From Bradyrhizobium ontarionense (GTDB lineage: Bacteria; Pseudomonadota; Alphaproteobacteria; Rhizobiales; Xanthobacteraceae): a DNA stretch of 64,000 nt. Where the stretch lies: NCBI RefSeq assembly GCF_021088345.1, contig NZ_CP088156.1:7059001-7123000 (forward strand), given 5' to 3'. Position numbers and translations under genes: made by a program. Positions 26,377-35,994 of this stretch are shown here, piece by piece. Position 1 is the stretch's first letter; each line of letters opens with the position of its first letter. Under the pieces are notes generated by a model. It saw only the letters and a program-made list of their open reading frames with translations. It ran no database searches and had not been told where the DNA came from.

Positions 26377-27230
26377 GGATTGGCCTGCAGCGAGGGAGTG
26401 GCCTGATGCGTGTCAGGCTTGCGCAGCGCCCGCGCCACCAGGATCGCGCCGACGATCAGCATCGGCACCGACAGCAGCATGCCCATGGTAAGGTGGCGCC
26501 AGAAGAAGCCGAGCTGTTCGTCCGGCTCGCGGAACAGTTCGCTGATGATGCGGGCTGTGCCATAGAGGCCGATGAAGCTGCCGAGGATCAGGCCGGGCCG
26601 CCTCAGCGCGCCGAACCGGATCATGATCGCCAGCACGATGAACAGCACGATGCCTTCGAGACCGGCCTCGTAAAGCTGGCTCGGATGGCGCGGCAGGTGG
26701 GTCGGATCGCGCGGGAAGATCATCGCCCAGGGCAGGCTGGGATCGGCCGTGCGGCCCCACAACTCGCTGTTGATGAAATTGGCGATGCGGCCAAGAAGCA
26801 GGCCGATCGGAGCGACCGCGGTGGTGAGATCGCCGAGCGAGAGGATCGGCAGGCCGTTGCGGCGACTGAACCAGATCACGGCAAGCACGCAGCCCATGAA
26901 GCCGCCGTGGAACGACATGCCGCCTTTCCACAGCTCGAAGATCTCCAGCGGATGGTCGATGAAGAACGGCAGATTGTAGAACAGCACGTAGCCGGTGCGC
27001 CCGCCGAGAATGATGCCGAGCGTGACCCAGAGGATGAAGTCGTCGAGCTGGACCAGCGACACCGGCGCCGGGCCGCCCCACAGCCGCTCCTTCTTGAGCA
27101 GCGAACGGGCATAGAGCCAGCCCAGCACGATGCCGCCGATATAGGCGAGCGCGTACCAGCGGATCGCGAACGGACCGACCGCGATCGCAACCGGATCGAA
27201 CACGGGAAAGTCGACGAGGAGAGGCGTCAT
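26373..27230 (-). CDS. lgt: Prolipoprotein diacylglyceryl transferase
   Basis: This 285-residue inner-membrane enzyme transfers diacylglycerol from phosphatidylglycerol to the lipobox cysteine of prolipoproteins. It has seven predicted membrane segments, the conserved MSFHGGFMG motif near residue 105 and the Lgt signature [14 protein letters not shown] (about 147-160). A TGA overlaps the start codon from a short upstream reading frame, and no strong ribosome site is visible. It heads the lgt-midA-pgeF operon. Confidence 0.95.
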   Translation of the reverse strand: MTPLLVDFPVFDPVAIAVGPFAIRWYALAYIGGIVLGWLYARSLLKKERLWGGPAPVSLVQLDDFILWVTLGIILGGRTGYVLFYNLPFFIDHPLEIFELWKGGMSFHGGFMGCVLAVIWFSRRNGLPILSLGDLTTAVAPIGLLLGRIANFINSELWGRTADPSLPWAMIFPRDPTHLPRHPSQLYEAGLEGIVLFIVLAIMIRFGALRRPGLILGSFIGLYGTARIISELFREPDEQLGFFWRHLTMGMLLSVPMLIVGAILVARALRKPDTHQATPSLQANP

Positions 27231-27489
27231 TCAGAGGCTTTCGTGGACGCGGCATTCGGCTTCGGGAAGCACTCGGACGATGCGGGCTTCGCGAGGGGGC
27301 CCCGCCACATGACCGTGCGCGGCGCGATGTTGATCTCTGGGCCGCTTATGCCGCAGGGCGAGCCCACGCGACAAGTACGATGACAAGGAAACTGCGGCAT
27401 GACAAGACGGCCCATCTTGAAGGCGGGGGGACGGATCGCCATTCTGTCTGCCATTGTCGTGCGCGGTGCGGGACACGGAGAGTTTTAGC

Positions 27490-27756
27490 ATGACCCAGAC
27501 CACCAACCGGTTTTTCGACGAACTCGGCCGCCTGATGAACGACGCCGCCGGCGCCGCTCAGGGCGTGAAGCGGGAAGTCGATGCGGTCGTCCGCAACCAG
27601 GCCGAAAAGATCCTGAACGACCTGGACATCGTGAAGCGCGAGGAATTCGAGGCGGTCAAGGACATGGCCCGGCTCGCCCGCGAGGAGAACGAGGCGCTGA
27701 AGGCGCGGATCACGGCGCTCGAGGCCAAGCTGGGCGCCGGCAACACGGACGGCTGA
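27490..27756 (+). CDS. ubiK: UbiK/BMFP-family accessory factor
   Basis: This 88-residue protein is predicted to be mostly helical, with an amphipathic N-terminal part (RFFDELGRLMNDAAGAAQGV) and a C-terminal coiled coil (REENEALKARITALEAKLG). This is the architecture of UbiK (YqiC), a trimeric, membrane-binding accessory factor for ubiquinone biosynthesis in proteobacteria. ATG 27490 is chosen as the family start. It is divergent from lgt and upstream of rplY. Confidence 0.87.
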   Translation: MTQTTNRFFDELGRLMNDAAGAAQGVKREVDAVVRNQAEKILNDLDIVKREEFEAVKDMARLAREENEALKARITALEAKLGAGNTDG

Positions 27757-27943
27757 CCGGGTGGCACCGTGCGTCAGGCGGGCCTGGCGCGGCGGTGCCG
27801 ATCCGGGATCGGCGGCGGGGAATAGGGAAGGGGCCGACAAAGATCCCTTCATTTCCTTGTCATTTCGGCGGTTTGCCGCTAGAAGGCGGCCACGTCTGCG
27901 GCCCCCGCACCCCTGGAGGCTCGCCTCGGACGTGACGCAAACG

Positions 27944-27970
27944 GGCCGCGCTGCGGCCTTTAACTTTTTA
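27944..27970 (+). terminator. Terminator-like hairpin in the rplY leader
   Basis: GGCCGC-GCT-GCGGCC forms a 6-bp GC-only stem followed by TTTAACTTTTTA. It lies 20 bp before the rplY start codon and about 190 bp after ubiK. It may end ubiK transcription or attenuate rplY. The choice between the two is open. Confidence 0.6.
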
Positions 27971-27989
27971 GAAACAAGGACTTAACACG

Positions 27990-28694
27990 ATGGCGACCGT
28001 CAGAGAACTGAAGGCGACCGCCCGTCCGTCAGTCGGCAAGGGGGCCGCACGGGCAGAGCGTCGCGCCGGGAGAGTGCCCGGAGTAATCTATGGAGACAAC
28101 CAGCCCCCGCTGCCGATCTCGGTCGAGGACCGCGAGCTGCGCCAGCGCATCCTGGCGGGCCGGTTTCTGACCACGATCTTCGACGTCAGCCTCGACGGCA
28201 AGAAGCACCGGGTGATCCCGCGCGACTTCCATCTCGATCCGGTCAAGGATTTCCCGATCCACGTCGATTTCATGCGGCTCGGCCAGGGCGCGACCATTCG
28301 CGTCAGCGTGCCGCTGCATGTGGTGGGGTCGGAAGGCGCGCCGGGCGTCAAGCGCGGTGGCACCGTCAACATCGTGACCCACACGCTCGATATCGAGTGC
28401 CTTGCGGAGAACATTCCGCAGTTCATCGAGGCCGACGTCAGTGCGCTTGAGATCAACCACTCGCTGCACATTTCCGAGGTCAAGCTGCCGACCGGCGTGA
28501 AGACGCTGTCGCGCGACGACGCCACGCTGGTCACCATCGTGCCGCCGTCCGGCTACGGCGAGGAGCAGAAGGCCGCAGGCGCTGCCGCCGCTGCTCCGGC
28601 TGCTGCTGCCCCGGCTGCTGCTGCCAAGGCCCCCGCTGCCAAGGCCCCTGCGGCCGCGGCGAAGGCCCCGGCTGGCGGCGACAAGAAGAAGTAA
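27990..28694 (+). CDS. rplY: 50S ribosomal protein L25/general stress protein Ctc
   Basis: This 234-residue 5S-rRNA-binding ribosomal protein is of the long (Ctc/TL5) type. The N-terminal L25 domain covers about 5-95 (RELKATARPSVGKGAARAER, then GVIYGDNQPPLPISVE). The C-terminal beta domain covers about 98-185. An Ala/Lys/Pro-rich tail (about 190-234) is common in rhizobia. It is the first gene of rplY-pth-ychF, a conserved alphaproteobacterial arrangement. Confidence 0.95.
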   Translation: MATVRELKATARPSVGKGAARAERRAGRVPGVIYGDNQPPLPISVEDRELRQRILAGRFLTTIFDVSLDGKKHRVIPRDFHLDPVKDFPIHVDFMRLGQGATIRVSVPLHVVGSEGAPGVKRGGTVNIVTHTLDIECLAENIPQFIEADVSALEINHSLHISEVKLPTGVKTLSRDDATLVTIVPPSGYGEEQKAAGAAAAAPAAAAPAAAAKAPAAKAPAAAAKAPAGGDKKK

Positions 28695-28766
28695 GCCGGT
28701 CCGCTTCCGGGACGCGCGGGCTCGTCCCGTGCTCCCGAAAGCGACGGCGGGTGCGGATGCCGCGTC

Positions 28767-29372
28767 ATGCTGCTGTTGGTCGGCCTCGGCAATCCCGGCG
28801 CGAAATATGCGCGCAACCGGCACAATATCGGCTTCATGGCCGTGGATGAGATCGCGCGGCGTCATGGCTTTTCGCCCTGGCGCCGCAGGTTTCAGGGCGA
28901 GACCTCGGAAGGCACGCTCGACTCCGAGCGCGTCATCCTGTTGAAGCCCGAGACCTTCATGAACGAGTCGGGCCGCTCGGTGCAGGCGGCGGCCAGCTTC
29001 TTCAAGCTCGGCGTCGGCGACGTCACCGTCTTCCAGGACGAGCTGGAGCTGCCGCCGTGCAAGTTGCGCGTGAAGGTCGGGGGCGGCATTGCCGGCCATA
29101 ACGGGCTACGATCGATCTCGGCCCATATCGGTAACGAGTACCGCCGCGTGCGGCTCGGGATCGGTCATCCCGGCGTCAAGGAGCTGGTGCATGGCCACGT
29201 CCTGTCGGATTTCGCCAAGGCCGACATGCCCTGGGTCGAGGCGCTGTGCGATGCGGTCGCCGACAATGCAGGTTTGTTGATAGGCCGGCGCGACTCCACC
29301 TTTGCGAACAAGGTGCATCTGGCGCTTCAGGCCAAGGGTTTTCTGGACAAGGGCGACGTCGGCGCTGCCTGA
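28767..29372 (+). CDS. pth: Peptidyl-tRNA hydrolase
   Basis: This 201-residue enzyme releases tRNA from peptidyl-tRNA that has dropped off ribosomes. It has the Pth motifs [18 protein letters not shown] (7-24, containing the catalytic His), then [15 protein letters not shown] and [13 protein letters not shown]. Length is typical (about 195-205). It lies 72 bp after rplY and just before ychF. Confidence 0.96.
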   Translation: MLLLVGLGNPGAKYARNRHNIGFMAVDEIARRHGFSPWRRRFQGETSEGTLDSERVILLKPETFMNESGRSVQAAASFFKLGVGDVTVFQDELELPPCKLRVKVGGGIAGHNGLRSISAHIGNEYRRVRLGIGHPGVKELVHGHVLSDFAKADMPWVEALCDAVADNAGLLIGRRDSTFANKVHLALQAKGFLDKGDVGAA

Positions 29373-29412
29373 GGCGCCTCGGACCGTAACCCAAGAGGAT
29401 GCAGGACAGATC

Positions 29413-30510
29413 ATGGGTTTCAAATGCGGAATCGTCGGGTTGCCCAACGTCGGCAAGTCGACGCTGTTCAATGCGCTGACGGAGACGGCGGCGGCGCAGG
29501 CGGCCAACTATCCGTTCTGCACGATCGAGCCGAATGTCGGCGAGGTTGCCGTGCCCGATCCGCGGCTCGAGAAGCTCGCGGTGATCGCCAAGTCCGGCCA
29601 GATCATCCCGACGCGGCTGACCTTCGTCGACATCGCCGGCCTCGTGCGCGGCGCCTCCAAGGGTGAAGGGCTCGGCAATCAGTTCCTCGCCAACATCCGC
29701 GAGGTCGATGCGATCGCGCACGTGGTGCGCTGCTTCGAGGATTCCGACATCACCCATGTCGAGGGCAAGATCGCGCCGCTCGCCGACATCGAGACCATCG
29801 AGACCGAGCTGATGCTGTCCGATCTCGACAGCCTCGAGAAGCGGGTCGACAACCTGTCCAAGAAGGCCAAGGGCGGCGACAAGGATGCCAAGGAGCAGTA
29901 CGAGCTCGTCACTCGGGCTCTGGTGCTGCTGCGTGACGGCAAGCCCGCGCGGCTGTTGGAGCGCAAGCCCGAGGAGGAGCGCGCCTTCGGCATGCTCGGG
30001 CTATTGACGTCGAAGCCGGTCCTCTATGTCTGCAATGTCGAGGAAGGATCGGCCAAGGACGGCAACGGCTTCTCGCAGGCCGTGTTTGCGCGTGCCAAGG
30101 AGGAGGGCGCCGTGGCGGTCGTCATCTCCGCCAAGATCGAGTCGGAGATCGCGACCTTGTCGCGCGAGGAGCGCGTGGATTTCCTGGAGACGCTGGGCCT
30201 CGAAGAGGCGGGCCTGGATCGACTCATCCGTGCCGGCTACCAGCTGCTCGACCTGATCACCTACTTCACCGTCGGTCCAAAAGAGGCGCGTGCCTGGACC
30301 ATTCACCGCGGCACGAAGGCACCGGCCGCAGCCGGCGTCATTCACACCGATTTCGAGAAGGGCTTCATCCGCGCCGAGACCATCGCCTATGCCGACTACA
30401 TCGCGCTCGGCGGCGAGGCCGGCGCGCGCGACGCCGGCAAGCTGCGCCTCGAGGGCAAGGACTATGTCGTCGCCGACGGCGACGTGATGCACTTCCGTTT
30501 CAACAACTGA
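29413..30510 (+). CDS. ychF: Redox-regulated ATPase YchF (Ola1 family)
   Basis: This 365-residue Obg-related P-loop NTPase prefers ATP. It has the G1 motif [14 protein letters not shown] (8-21), G3 DIAGLVRGA, and NVEE in place of the GTP-specificity NKxD. A helical domain lies in the middle and a TGS domain at the C-terminus ([14 protein letters not shown] onward). The ATG at 29413 is chosen because the family starts MGFKCGIVG. Confidence 0.96.
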   Translation: MGFKCGIVGLPNVGKSTLFNALTETAAAQAANYPFCTIEPNVGEVAVPDPRLEKLAVIAKSGQIIPTRLTFVDIAGLVRGASKGEGLGNQFLANIREVDAIAHVVRCFEDSDITHVEGKIAPLADIETIETELMLSDLDSLEKRVDNLSKKAKGGDKDAKEQYELVTRALVLLRDGKPARLLERKPEEERAFGMLGLLTSKPVLYVCNVEEGSAKDGNGFSQAVFARAKEEGAVAVVISAKIESEIATLSREERVDFLETLGLEEAGLDRLIRAGYQLLDLITYFTVGPKEARAWTIHRGTKAPAAAGVIHTDFEKGFIRAETIAYADYIALGGEAGARDAGKLRLEGKDYVVADGDVMHFRFNN

Positions 30511-30525
30511 GGCGCTGCCGGGCGA

Positions 30526-30816
30526 TTACATCCGCCCCTGTTCGCGGATCGCGCCGAGATGCTCGTTGATGCGGAAGACGATCAGGACGAATTCGGCGGC
30601 GATGCGGGAGAACACCATGCCGACGACGATGCCGGCGAGGGAGGACAGCAGCATCAGGAAGCCACCGAACGGGCTGATCGCCATCTCCGTCAGGCCCACG
30701 AAGATACCGCGGATTCCCGAGAGGATGATCAGCGCGATGACGAGCCAATAGAACGTCTTGATGATCGTGGGCGTGATGAAGCGGTCCCACTGGAACAAAT
30801 CGCGAAATTCCAACAT
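30526..30816 (-). CDS. DUF4282-like small membrane protein
   Basis: This 96-residue inner-membrane protein has two or three hydrophobic segments (IIKTFYWLVIALIILSGI, then GFLMLLSSLAGIVVGMVFS). It starts with MLEFRDLFQWDRFITP, a pattern seen in DUF4282 proteins. Conserved Arg/Glu residues flank the second pair of helices (SRIAAEFVLIVFRINEH). Function is unknown. It is convergent with ychF, with only 15 bp between. Confidence 0.8.
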   Translation of the reverse strand: MLEFRDLFQWDRFITPTIIKTFYWLVIALIILSGIRGIFVGLTEMAISPFGGFLMLLSSLAGIVVGMVFSRIAAEFVLIVFRINEHLGAIREQGRM

Positions 30817-31036
30817 CTGATCCCCCAGCCACTTCCGAATCGAAAGTCGAATCTGTCTTTAAGTCGTGCTCGAATCCCGCGCCAGATGACGCGGCCTGCG
30901 GTCGGCATCCTCCCCGGTATGTGGAGCCTTCTGGAATTCTCGTGCGAGCGGGCCGGACGTCAGCCATGCGAGCGGCCCGGTTGTGATTGCTGCAAAGTGC
31001 GGCCACAATCGGGCTTCTTTCAGCCATTCAGACCCC

Positions 31037-31498
31037 ATGACACTCACCTTCGAAGATTTTCCGCAAGGCCCTTTCGGCAGTTTTGGCCCGCGACGCGTCT
31101 CCCGCGACGAGATCGTCGCCTTTGCGTCCGAGTTTGATCCGCAGCCGATGCATCTGGACGAAGAGGCCGCGCGGCAGTCGATGCTCAAGGGCCTGTCCGG
31201 CTCAGGCTGGCATCTTTGCTCACTGACAATGCGCATGATGTTCGACGGCTTCATCGGGCGCACCGCCTCGCTCGGCTCGCCCGGGGTCAATGAGGTCCGG
31301 TGGCTGTCTCCGCTGCGACCCGACGATAAGCTGATGCTCGACGTCGAGGTCGTGGAGGCGCGTGTATCGCGAAGCCGTCCTTCGACGGGGATCGTCACCT
31401 TCAAGTGCGGCGTGCGCAATGCGGCCGGCGAGAAACTCTGTGAGATGGTCTCGCCGATCATTGTCGAGCGACGCGAGAGCAGCGGACAGGTGGGCTGA
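31037..31498 (+). CDS. MaoC-like (hotdog fold) dehydratase, first of pair
   Basis: This 153-residue hotdog-fold protein of the MaoC/R-hydratase group has the catalytic-type segment FASEFDPQPMHLDEEAA (about 28-44, Asp and His positions conserved), followed by GLSGSGWHLCSL. Such proteins hydrate enoyl-CoA or act on mesaconyl- or other acyl-CoA. Substrate unknown. The stop overlaps the start of a paralogue (TGATG), so they may form a heterodimer. Confidence 0.88.
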   Translation: MTLTFEDFPQGPFGSFGPRRVSRDEIVAFASEFDPQPMHLDEEAARQSMLKGLSGSGWHLCSLTMRMMFDGFIGRTASLGSPGVNEVRWLSPLRPDDKLMLDVEVVEARVSRSRPSTGIVTFKCGVRNAAGEKLCEMVSPIIVERRESSGQVG

Positions 31499-31977
31499 TG
31501 CGCTTCTTCGAGGATCTCCAGGTCGGGCAGCGCCGCGAACTCGGCTCGTTTACTTTCACCGCCGCTGACATCAAGCGATTTGCCGTGCAGTTCGATCCGC
31601 AGCGCTTTCATCTCGACGAGGAGGAAGGCCGCAAATCGCTGTTCGGCGGACTTGCCGCGTCAGGCTGGCATGTCGGCTCGGTCTGCATGAAGCTGATCGT
31701 CGCCGACAACCAGCGGCTCCTGGAGGTCGCGCGTTCGCGCGGCGAACCGATTGCGGTTGGCGGTCCATCGCCCGGGTTTCGGGATCTGCGCTGGCTGAAG
31801 CCGGTGCTCGCGGGCGACACGATCAGTTTCTCCAGCGAGATCGAGTCGCTTCGTGTATCTGCTTCACGGCCTGAATGGGGCATCTTGCAAGCGCGCAATG
31901 CCGGCAGCAACCAGCGCGGCGAGGTGGTATTCTCGGTGCTTGCGTCGGCCTTCGTGCCGAGGCGGAACAACGGTTGA
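31498..31977 (+). CDS. MaoC-like (hotdog fold) dehydratase, second of pair
   Basis: This 159-residue paralogue of the preceding protein has the same motif order, FAVQFDPQRFHLDEEEG (about 24-40), then GLAASGWHVGSVCMKL. Both members keep the Asp/His hydratase residues, so both may be active. Pairs of adjacent MaoC genes are frequent in Bradyrhizobium. Their acyl-CoA substrate cannot be told. Confidence 0.88.
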   Translation: MRFFEDLQVGQRRELGSFTFTAADIKRFAVQFDPQRFHLDEEEGRKSLFGGLAASGWHVGSVCMKLIVADNQRLLEVARSRGEPIAVGGPSPGFRDLRWLKPVLAGDTISFSSEIESLRVSASRPEWGILQARNAGSNQRGEVVFSVLASAFVPRRNNG

Positions 31978-32091
31978 GGCGAAAAGGTCACGCTACGTGG
32001 GAATGTCTGCACGGAACGAACTCCGCGCTAACGCATTCTGAACCCCGACTCTATAAGACAGCTCATCAGGGATCAGGATGTGGGGAAGAGC

Positions 32092-32235
32092 ATGGCAGAT
32101 CGCGGCGGTCTGAAACTCCTCGGCTTTATCTTTGCCAGCGTGACGCTCGCGGTCATGCTCGCCACCGGAATGGTCGTTAAAGGCTATGCTGACGGCTCGT
32201 ATTCGCTGGAGTCGGCGGCATCCGTCGACCAGTGA
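32092..32235 (+). CDS. Small single-span membrane protein (47 residues)
   Basis: The sequence opens MADRGGLKLLGFIFASVTLA and ends ...SVDQ. One hydrophobic segment (about 9-28) is followed by a short soluble tail. GGGGAAG-type purines precede the ATG. The intact frame and clear hydrophobic helix support a real small gene, of a type common in Bradyrhizobium. Function unknown. Confidence 0.75.
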   Translation: MADRGGLKLLGFIFASVTLAVMLATGMVVKGYADGSYSLESAASVDQ

Positions 32236-32292
32236 TCGTTTAAGCATTCGTTAACCGCGACGAACGGCGCAGTCTTTCCTGGAACGATCTAG

Positions 32293-32430
32293 CTAGCGGC
32301 TCCAGATGAGCGCCATGACCACGACGGCAATCAGTAGCAATCCGACGAAGCGGACCATGATGGTCCCCATCCGCTGAGGCGCTCGCCGCAGAGGAATGGG
32401 ATCGGTGGTTTCAGGCCGGATCGTTTCCAT
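32293..32430 (-). CDS. Small C-terminally anchored membrane protein (45 residues)
   Basis: The N-terminal soluble part (METIRPETTDPIPLRRAPQR) is followed by one membrane segment (VRFVGLLLIAVVVMALIW) and a final SR. ATG 32430 is preferred over an upstream in-frame start. It is convergent with the other small membrane gene. Function unknown. Confidence 0.6.
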   Translation of the reverse strand: METIRPETTDPIPLRRAPQRMGTIMVRFVGLLLIAVVVMALIWSR

Positions 32431-32586
32431 GAAGATGACCGCCCCCTGGCGCAACGTGCCCGCAAAAAGAGGGGCACGTGTTGGTCGCGGGCGCGTCACA
32501 AGACGTTCAAAGAAGAGCTGATCGAAAGCCGAAAACCGCCGCGCGATGTCCTCGCACGACGGCTCCAGATCAATTCGTCAACGAAT

Positions 32587-33000
32587 TCAGCCGTTGCGGA
32601 GCCCGTCGGCGGCGCGCTTCCACATCGTCACGTTCTCGGCGATGGCGCGGGTCGACTTCATCGCGGCCTGGCTGAGCTGCGCATAGCTCGCGATCTCGCG
32701 CTGCACGCGCTGGCCTTCGGCATGCAGCAGCTCGCGCAGGCCCTCCAGCTCCGAAATCAGGTTCTCGATCTCCGACAGCGAGGTGCCGGCGACGCGCTGG
32801 ATCAGCGAGGTGACGCTGTTGACCGCCGCGTCGGCATCGATCGCAGCCTCGGCCGTGGCAGCTGCGTTGGGACGGCGCAGATAGGCGATATCATTGCGAA
32901 CGAAATCACGAATGCCGGCCTCGACTTCGGACACCGCAGCGAGATCCGTGTCCAGCTCGGCTTCAGTTCCATCGATCTTGTCCGGACGAATGACATTCAT
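32587..33000 (-). CDS. Hypothetical helical protein
   Basis: This acidic protein of 137 residues is predicted almost entirely helical, with coiled-coil-prone repeats (about 60-130; SEIENLISELEGLRELLHAE then GQRVQREIASYAQLSQAAMK). There is no signal or membrane segment. The heptad pattern suggests oligomerisation. The family is not recognised and the neighbours give no clue. Confidence 0.7.
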   Translation of the reverse strand: MNVIRPDKIDGTEAELDTDLAAVSEVEAGIRDFVRNDIAYLRRPNAAATAEAAIDADAAVNSVTSLIQRVAGTSLSEIENLISELEGLRELLHAEGQRVQREIASYAQLSQAAMKSTRAIAENVTMWKRAADGLRNG

Positions 33001-33153
33001 CGGCTATTTCCTCATTTCGCGTTCAAACGAGCGCGGTGTCCCCGCACGACGAACTTTCTCAAAGCCTATCAGTGCGGCCAAATTGGGCCGCAACGCGGCG
33101 AAGCTGCGGCGGCGGTTCGATCATTCGTGGCAGGCTGCCGCAATTCGTAACGA

Positions 33154-34086
33154 TTACCAGCTCCGCTTGAACCCGGCCGAGATGCTCTTGCTCGTCCCGC
33201 CCTGCGCGGTCTCGCCGATCGCGCCCGACACGCTGAGCCCATCCGTGAGCTTCTGCTCGGCGCCGAGCTTGCGCAGCCATTTGTCGTCGTTCGACGACAA
33301 GGTCTGACCGGCCGTGACGCTCGTGCCCGTCTCGCCGATCGAAAGCTTCGCGGATTGCTCGGTGTCGAAGCTGCGGCTGGTCTTCGGGGCCGCGCCGGGG
33401 ATCGGCATCATGCCCTGCTGGGTCACGTTATAACCGTTCTGCAGCGTCAGATTATAATGGTCGATCGGTACCGCCTTGGTGATGGTCGTGCCGAGCCGGC
33501 TCTGGTCGGAGCCGGGGTCGACGCGCGCCTCGATCGCGGTCTTGTCCCAGATCGAGCCGGCGCCCGGTGCGGTGACGGCGGCCCAGGCCGAGCCGCCCGA
33601 TTGCGGGGCGCTGCCGCCGTTCTCGGCCTTCTCCGCCAGCAATTCCGACATCGTGGTCGGCTGCCGCGCGACGGTCATATCGGCGCCGACGCGCGCGTCC
33701 CAGAAAGGTGAAACCGACTGCTTGACCGAGACGCCGGAGGCGGCGCTGCCCTTGTTCTGGTTGGACCAGTCGAGCGCGGCAGCCTTTTCCGCAGCCGCCT
33801 TGCGCTTCGCCGCGGCGGCTTCGGGACGATCAAGGAACGTCGTTTCGTCGATCGCGAGCTGGCTCCAGTCGAGCTTGCTGACGTCGATGTCCTTCATCGG
33901 GTCAATCGCCGCAGCCTGTTCGTCGGGCTTGTCGTCGTCGTCATCCTGCGGCGGCGGCGCGATCTGCTGCCACGGCGCGATCTGCAACGGTTGAGGGGCC
34001 TGCATCAATGTCTGGGCCTGCGCCGCAGACACAATGAAGCCCAAGCCGGCCGTGAAAACCGCCAGCACACAACCACGCGATGTCAT
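33154..34086 (-). CDS. Exported protein, possible outer-membrane-associated
   Basis: This 310-residue protein has an N-terminal signal peptide (about 1-24; core LAVFTAGLGFIVSAAQAQ). An Asp-rich stretch (about 48-55) and a charged Ala/Lys helix (about 85-105) follow. The C-terminal half is made of alternating polar/hydrophobic residues and ends in an aromatic residue (SISAGFKRSW), a pattern seen in outer-membrane beta-strands. Only part of the protein could be beta-barrel. No named family is recognised. Confidence 0.75.
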   Translation of the reverse strand: MTSRGCVLAVFTAGLGFIVSAAQAQTLMQAPQPLQIAPWQQIAPPPQDDDDDKPDEQAAAIDPMKDIDVSKLDWSQLAIDETTFLDRPEAAAAKRKAAAEKAAALDWSNQNKGSAASGVSVKQSVSPFWDARVGADMTVARQPTTMSELLAEKAENGGSAPQSGGSAWAAVTAPGAGSIWDKTAIEARVDPGSDQSRLGTTITKAVPIDHYNLTLQNGYNVTQQGMMPIPGAAPKTSRSFDTEQSAKLSIGETGTSVTAGQTLSSNDDKWLRKLGAEQKLTDGLSVSGAIGETAQGGTSKSISAGFKRSW

Positions 34087-34220
34087 GAGAGCAACCCCCG
34101 CCGCCCGAACCTGTCTGCTGAAAGATGGTCGAATCTTGGCGCAAAATTATGACCGCGCCAGTCACGATGTGTTGGGTTGTGGGTGATCGTGGCCGCAATC
34201 CAGCGCCGCGGCGCGACTCG

Positions 34221-34661
34221 TCAGGCGAAGCTGCCGATCCGCGGCAGGTCGATCGGATGGCCGAGCGTCTGCTCGACCAGATCGAACGTGTCGATCAGGA
34301 TACGCAGCCGTGCCAGCTTGCCGGCGCGGAATTGCAGGAATTGCGCGAGGCGGGCCGTGATCGGCTTGTCGGAATCCTGCGTCGTCATCGCGCAGCGGAC
34401 CATCGTCGCGGCGGCGCTCTCCTCCAGCATCAGCGTTTCGCGCTCGAGCCTTCGGATGTGCACGTTGTCGGCAATCTGCCTGACCGCGTCGAGCACGGCG
34501 TTCTTGCCGAGCCGCGCGCCGAGGAAGGGAAACATGTCGATCGGGCCGTAGATGGCCCAGTCGATATCGTCGTCGAGAAGCTCGGCGAACTGGTCGAATT
34601 GGCGTTCGTTGATCGCGCCATGCAATGCGCGCGACAGACGCCAGAGGCTGTGCTCTGTCAT
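34221..34661 (-). CDS. NTF2-like (SnoaL-type) protein, paralogue 1
   Basis: This 146-residue cone-shaped NTF2-fold protein contains LLDDDIDWAIYGPIDMFPFLG (about 28-48), which includes the conserved PIDMFP segment, and LRILIDTFDLVEQTLG near the end. ATG 34661 is chosen because the upstream extension is basic and non-conserved. NTF2-like proteins include isomerases, cyclases and small ligand binders. No ligand can be assigned. A paralogue lies 600 bp away on the same strand. Confidence 0.82.
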   Translation of the reverse strand: MTEHSLWRLSRALHGAINERQFDQFAELLDDDIDWAIYGPIDMFPFLGARLGKNAVLDAVRQIADNVHIRRLERETLMLEESAAATMVRCAMTTQDSDKPITARLAQFLQFRAGKLARLRILIDTFDLVEQTLGHPIDLPRIGSFA

Positions 34662-34854
34662 CGTGGTCGAGATCCTGATCTGGCTCTTGAGGGGCACGCC
34701 GGCCTTGAGGCGACGTCGCCGATGACGTCGCGCCGGGGCGCCCAATTCAACTCTCTGGCCGCCCAGATAGACCAACCGGCCGCACGCGCAACGGTTGTTT
34801 TTGCATTGCACAAATGCGCCTGACTGCGCGGCCGGCGCGGAGATGCAGGCGCGT

Positions 34855-35130
34855 TCACATCCGGCTCACGCCCTCGCGCGGCACCCGCTGGCGCGCGACC
34901 GCGACCTCGTGGTCACGGAAAGCCGCCATGCCGAACAGGGTGGCGCCGCCGAGCCCGCCGATCAGGGCGCCGAGCGGCATGAAGGTGAAGAACACCAGCA
35001 TCCCGGCATAGCCCTCGAACTCGCTGGTGTTGAACAGCTCGATCCACGCCAGCCCGAGGCCGATCCCGAGCGTGGCGCCGCCCACGACCCCCATCACCAG
35101 TCCTGCCATCGCCAGGAATGCGATTCTCAT
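34855..35130 (-). CDS. Small membrane protein
   Basis: This 91-residue protein has two or three hydrophobic, Gly-rich segments (FLAMAGLVMGVVGGATLGIG; then LVFFTFMPLGALIGGLGGAT) and a short basic C-terminal tail. It lies between two NTF2-like paralogues on the same strand. Function unknown. Confidence 0.7.
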   Translation of the reverse strand: MRIAFLAMAGLVMGVVGGATLGIGLGLAWIELFNTSEFEGYAGMLVFFTFMPLGALIGGLGGATLFGMAAFRDHEVAVARQRVPREGVSRM

Positions 35131-35265
35131 GTCAACGATGCCCCGTATACCACCGCTGATGGGTCCACACCGGGGACGGCAGGTTCAAAGCCCGAACAGG
35201 CTTTGTGCTGACGTTTGCGTGATCAGCGCCGCCGGAGCCGGGCCGGCGCGCCCCGGGGCGCGGGA

Positions 35266-35712
35266 TCAGGGGCGGGCGGTGCGGGCGATCAGCAGCCGGC
35301 TGAGATCGCATTCGAGCACCTGCTGCACGAGGTCGAACGTGTCCATGATCTCGCGGATGCGAATGACGCGGCCGTCGCGCAGCGTGTAGAAGGCGGCGAG
35401 GTCGTACTGCACGATGCGGTCGTTGTCGCGCTTGCGCAGGAAGATGCGCAGATCCACCGCGACCTGGTCGGCTTCGCAGATCATGGTCTTGATCTCGTGC
35501 CTGACCTCGGCGTAGCGGCTGCGCGCGGTCTCCCACATCTGCCGCACTTCGGCCTTGCCGTGGCGGCGGCCGAGATGCGGGAAGATATCGATCGGAGCCG
35601 AAGCGAAGTGCTCGATGTCGTCGCTGCAATGAGCCAGCACGCTGTCGAAATCGCCGGCGGCATGGGCCTCGAGCAGCTTGCGCACGCGCTGCTTGTTGAT
35701 GTGCTCGATCAT
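35266..35712 (-). CDS. NTF2-like (SnoaL-type) protein, paralogue 2
   Basis: This 148-residue protein shares with the gene at 34221 the segments SAPIDIFPHLGRRHGKAEV and IMDTFDLVQQVL. It fits the NTF2-like fold throughout (HCSDDIEHF, then YDLAAFYTLRDGRVIRI). ATG 35712 is chosen. The two genes probably arose by duplication with the small membrane gene between them. Confidence 0.85.
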   Translation of the reverse strand: MIEHINKQRVRKLLEAHAAGDFDSVLAHCSDDIEHFASAPIDIFPHLGRRHGKAEVRQMWETARSRYAEVRHEIKTMICEADQVAVDLRIFLRKRDNDRIVQYDLAAFYTLRDGRVIRIREIMDTFDLVQQVLECDLSRLLIARTARP

Positions 35713-35994
35713 CCTGTCTCCCGCTGACGGGAATGCCCGCGTCGGCGCCATCGGTTGTTGTGGAGATCGGCGCGCGACCGTCAATCACCTGCGCTGACAT
35801 CCTGCTGCAAAATGCGTCGGCACGGTGAACGGAAGCTTGGCGACGAGCTCGGTGCGATCAATTCTCTCAAGCCGTAGGTCACGGGCACGGCCAAAAGGTT
35901 CGCGTGAACGGATCGTGAGTGCTCACATCGGTTGCATGCGGGAACCGGGCCGCGATGCTGCAGTTAGAGAGCAACATCCCTGTGGAGCTCGATC

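Noticed and set aside
27227..27454. 75-residue minus-strand frame whose stop overlaps the lgt start (ATGA)
   Set aside because: The coupling-like overlap is suggestive, but the sequence is Pro/Cys-rich with no family pattern and its start lies only about 35 bp from the divergent ubiK start, leaving little room for two promoters. Not called.
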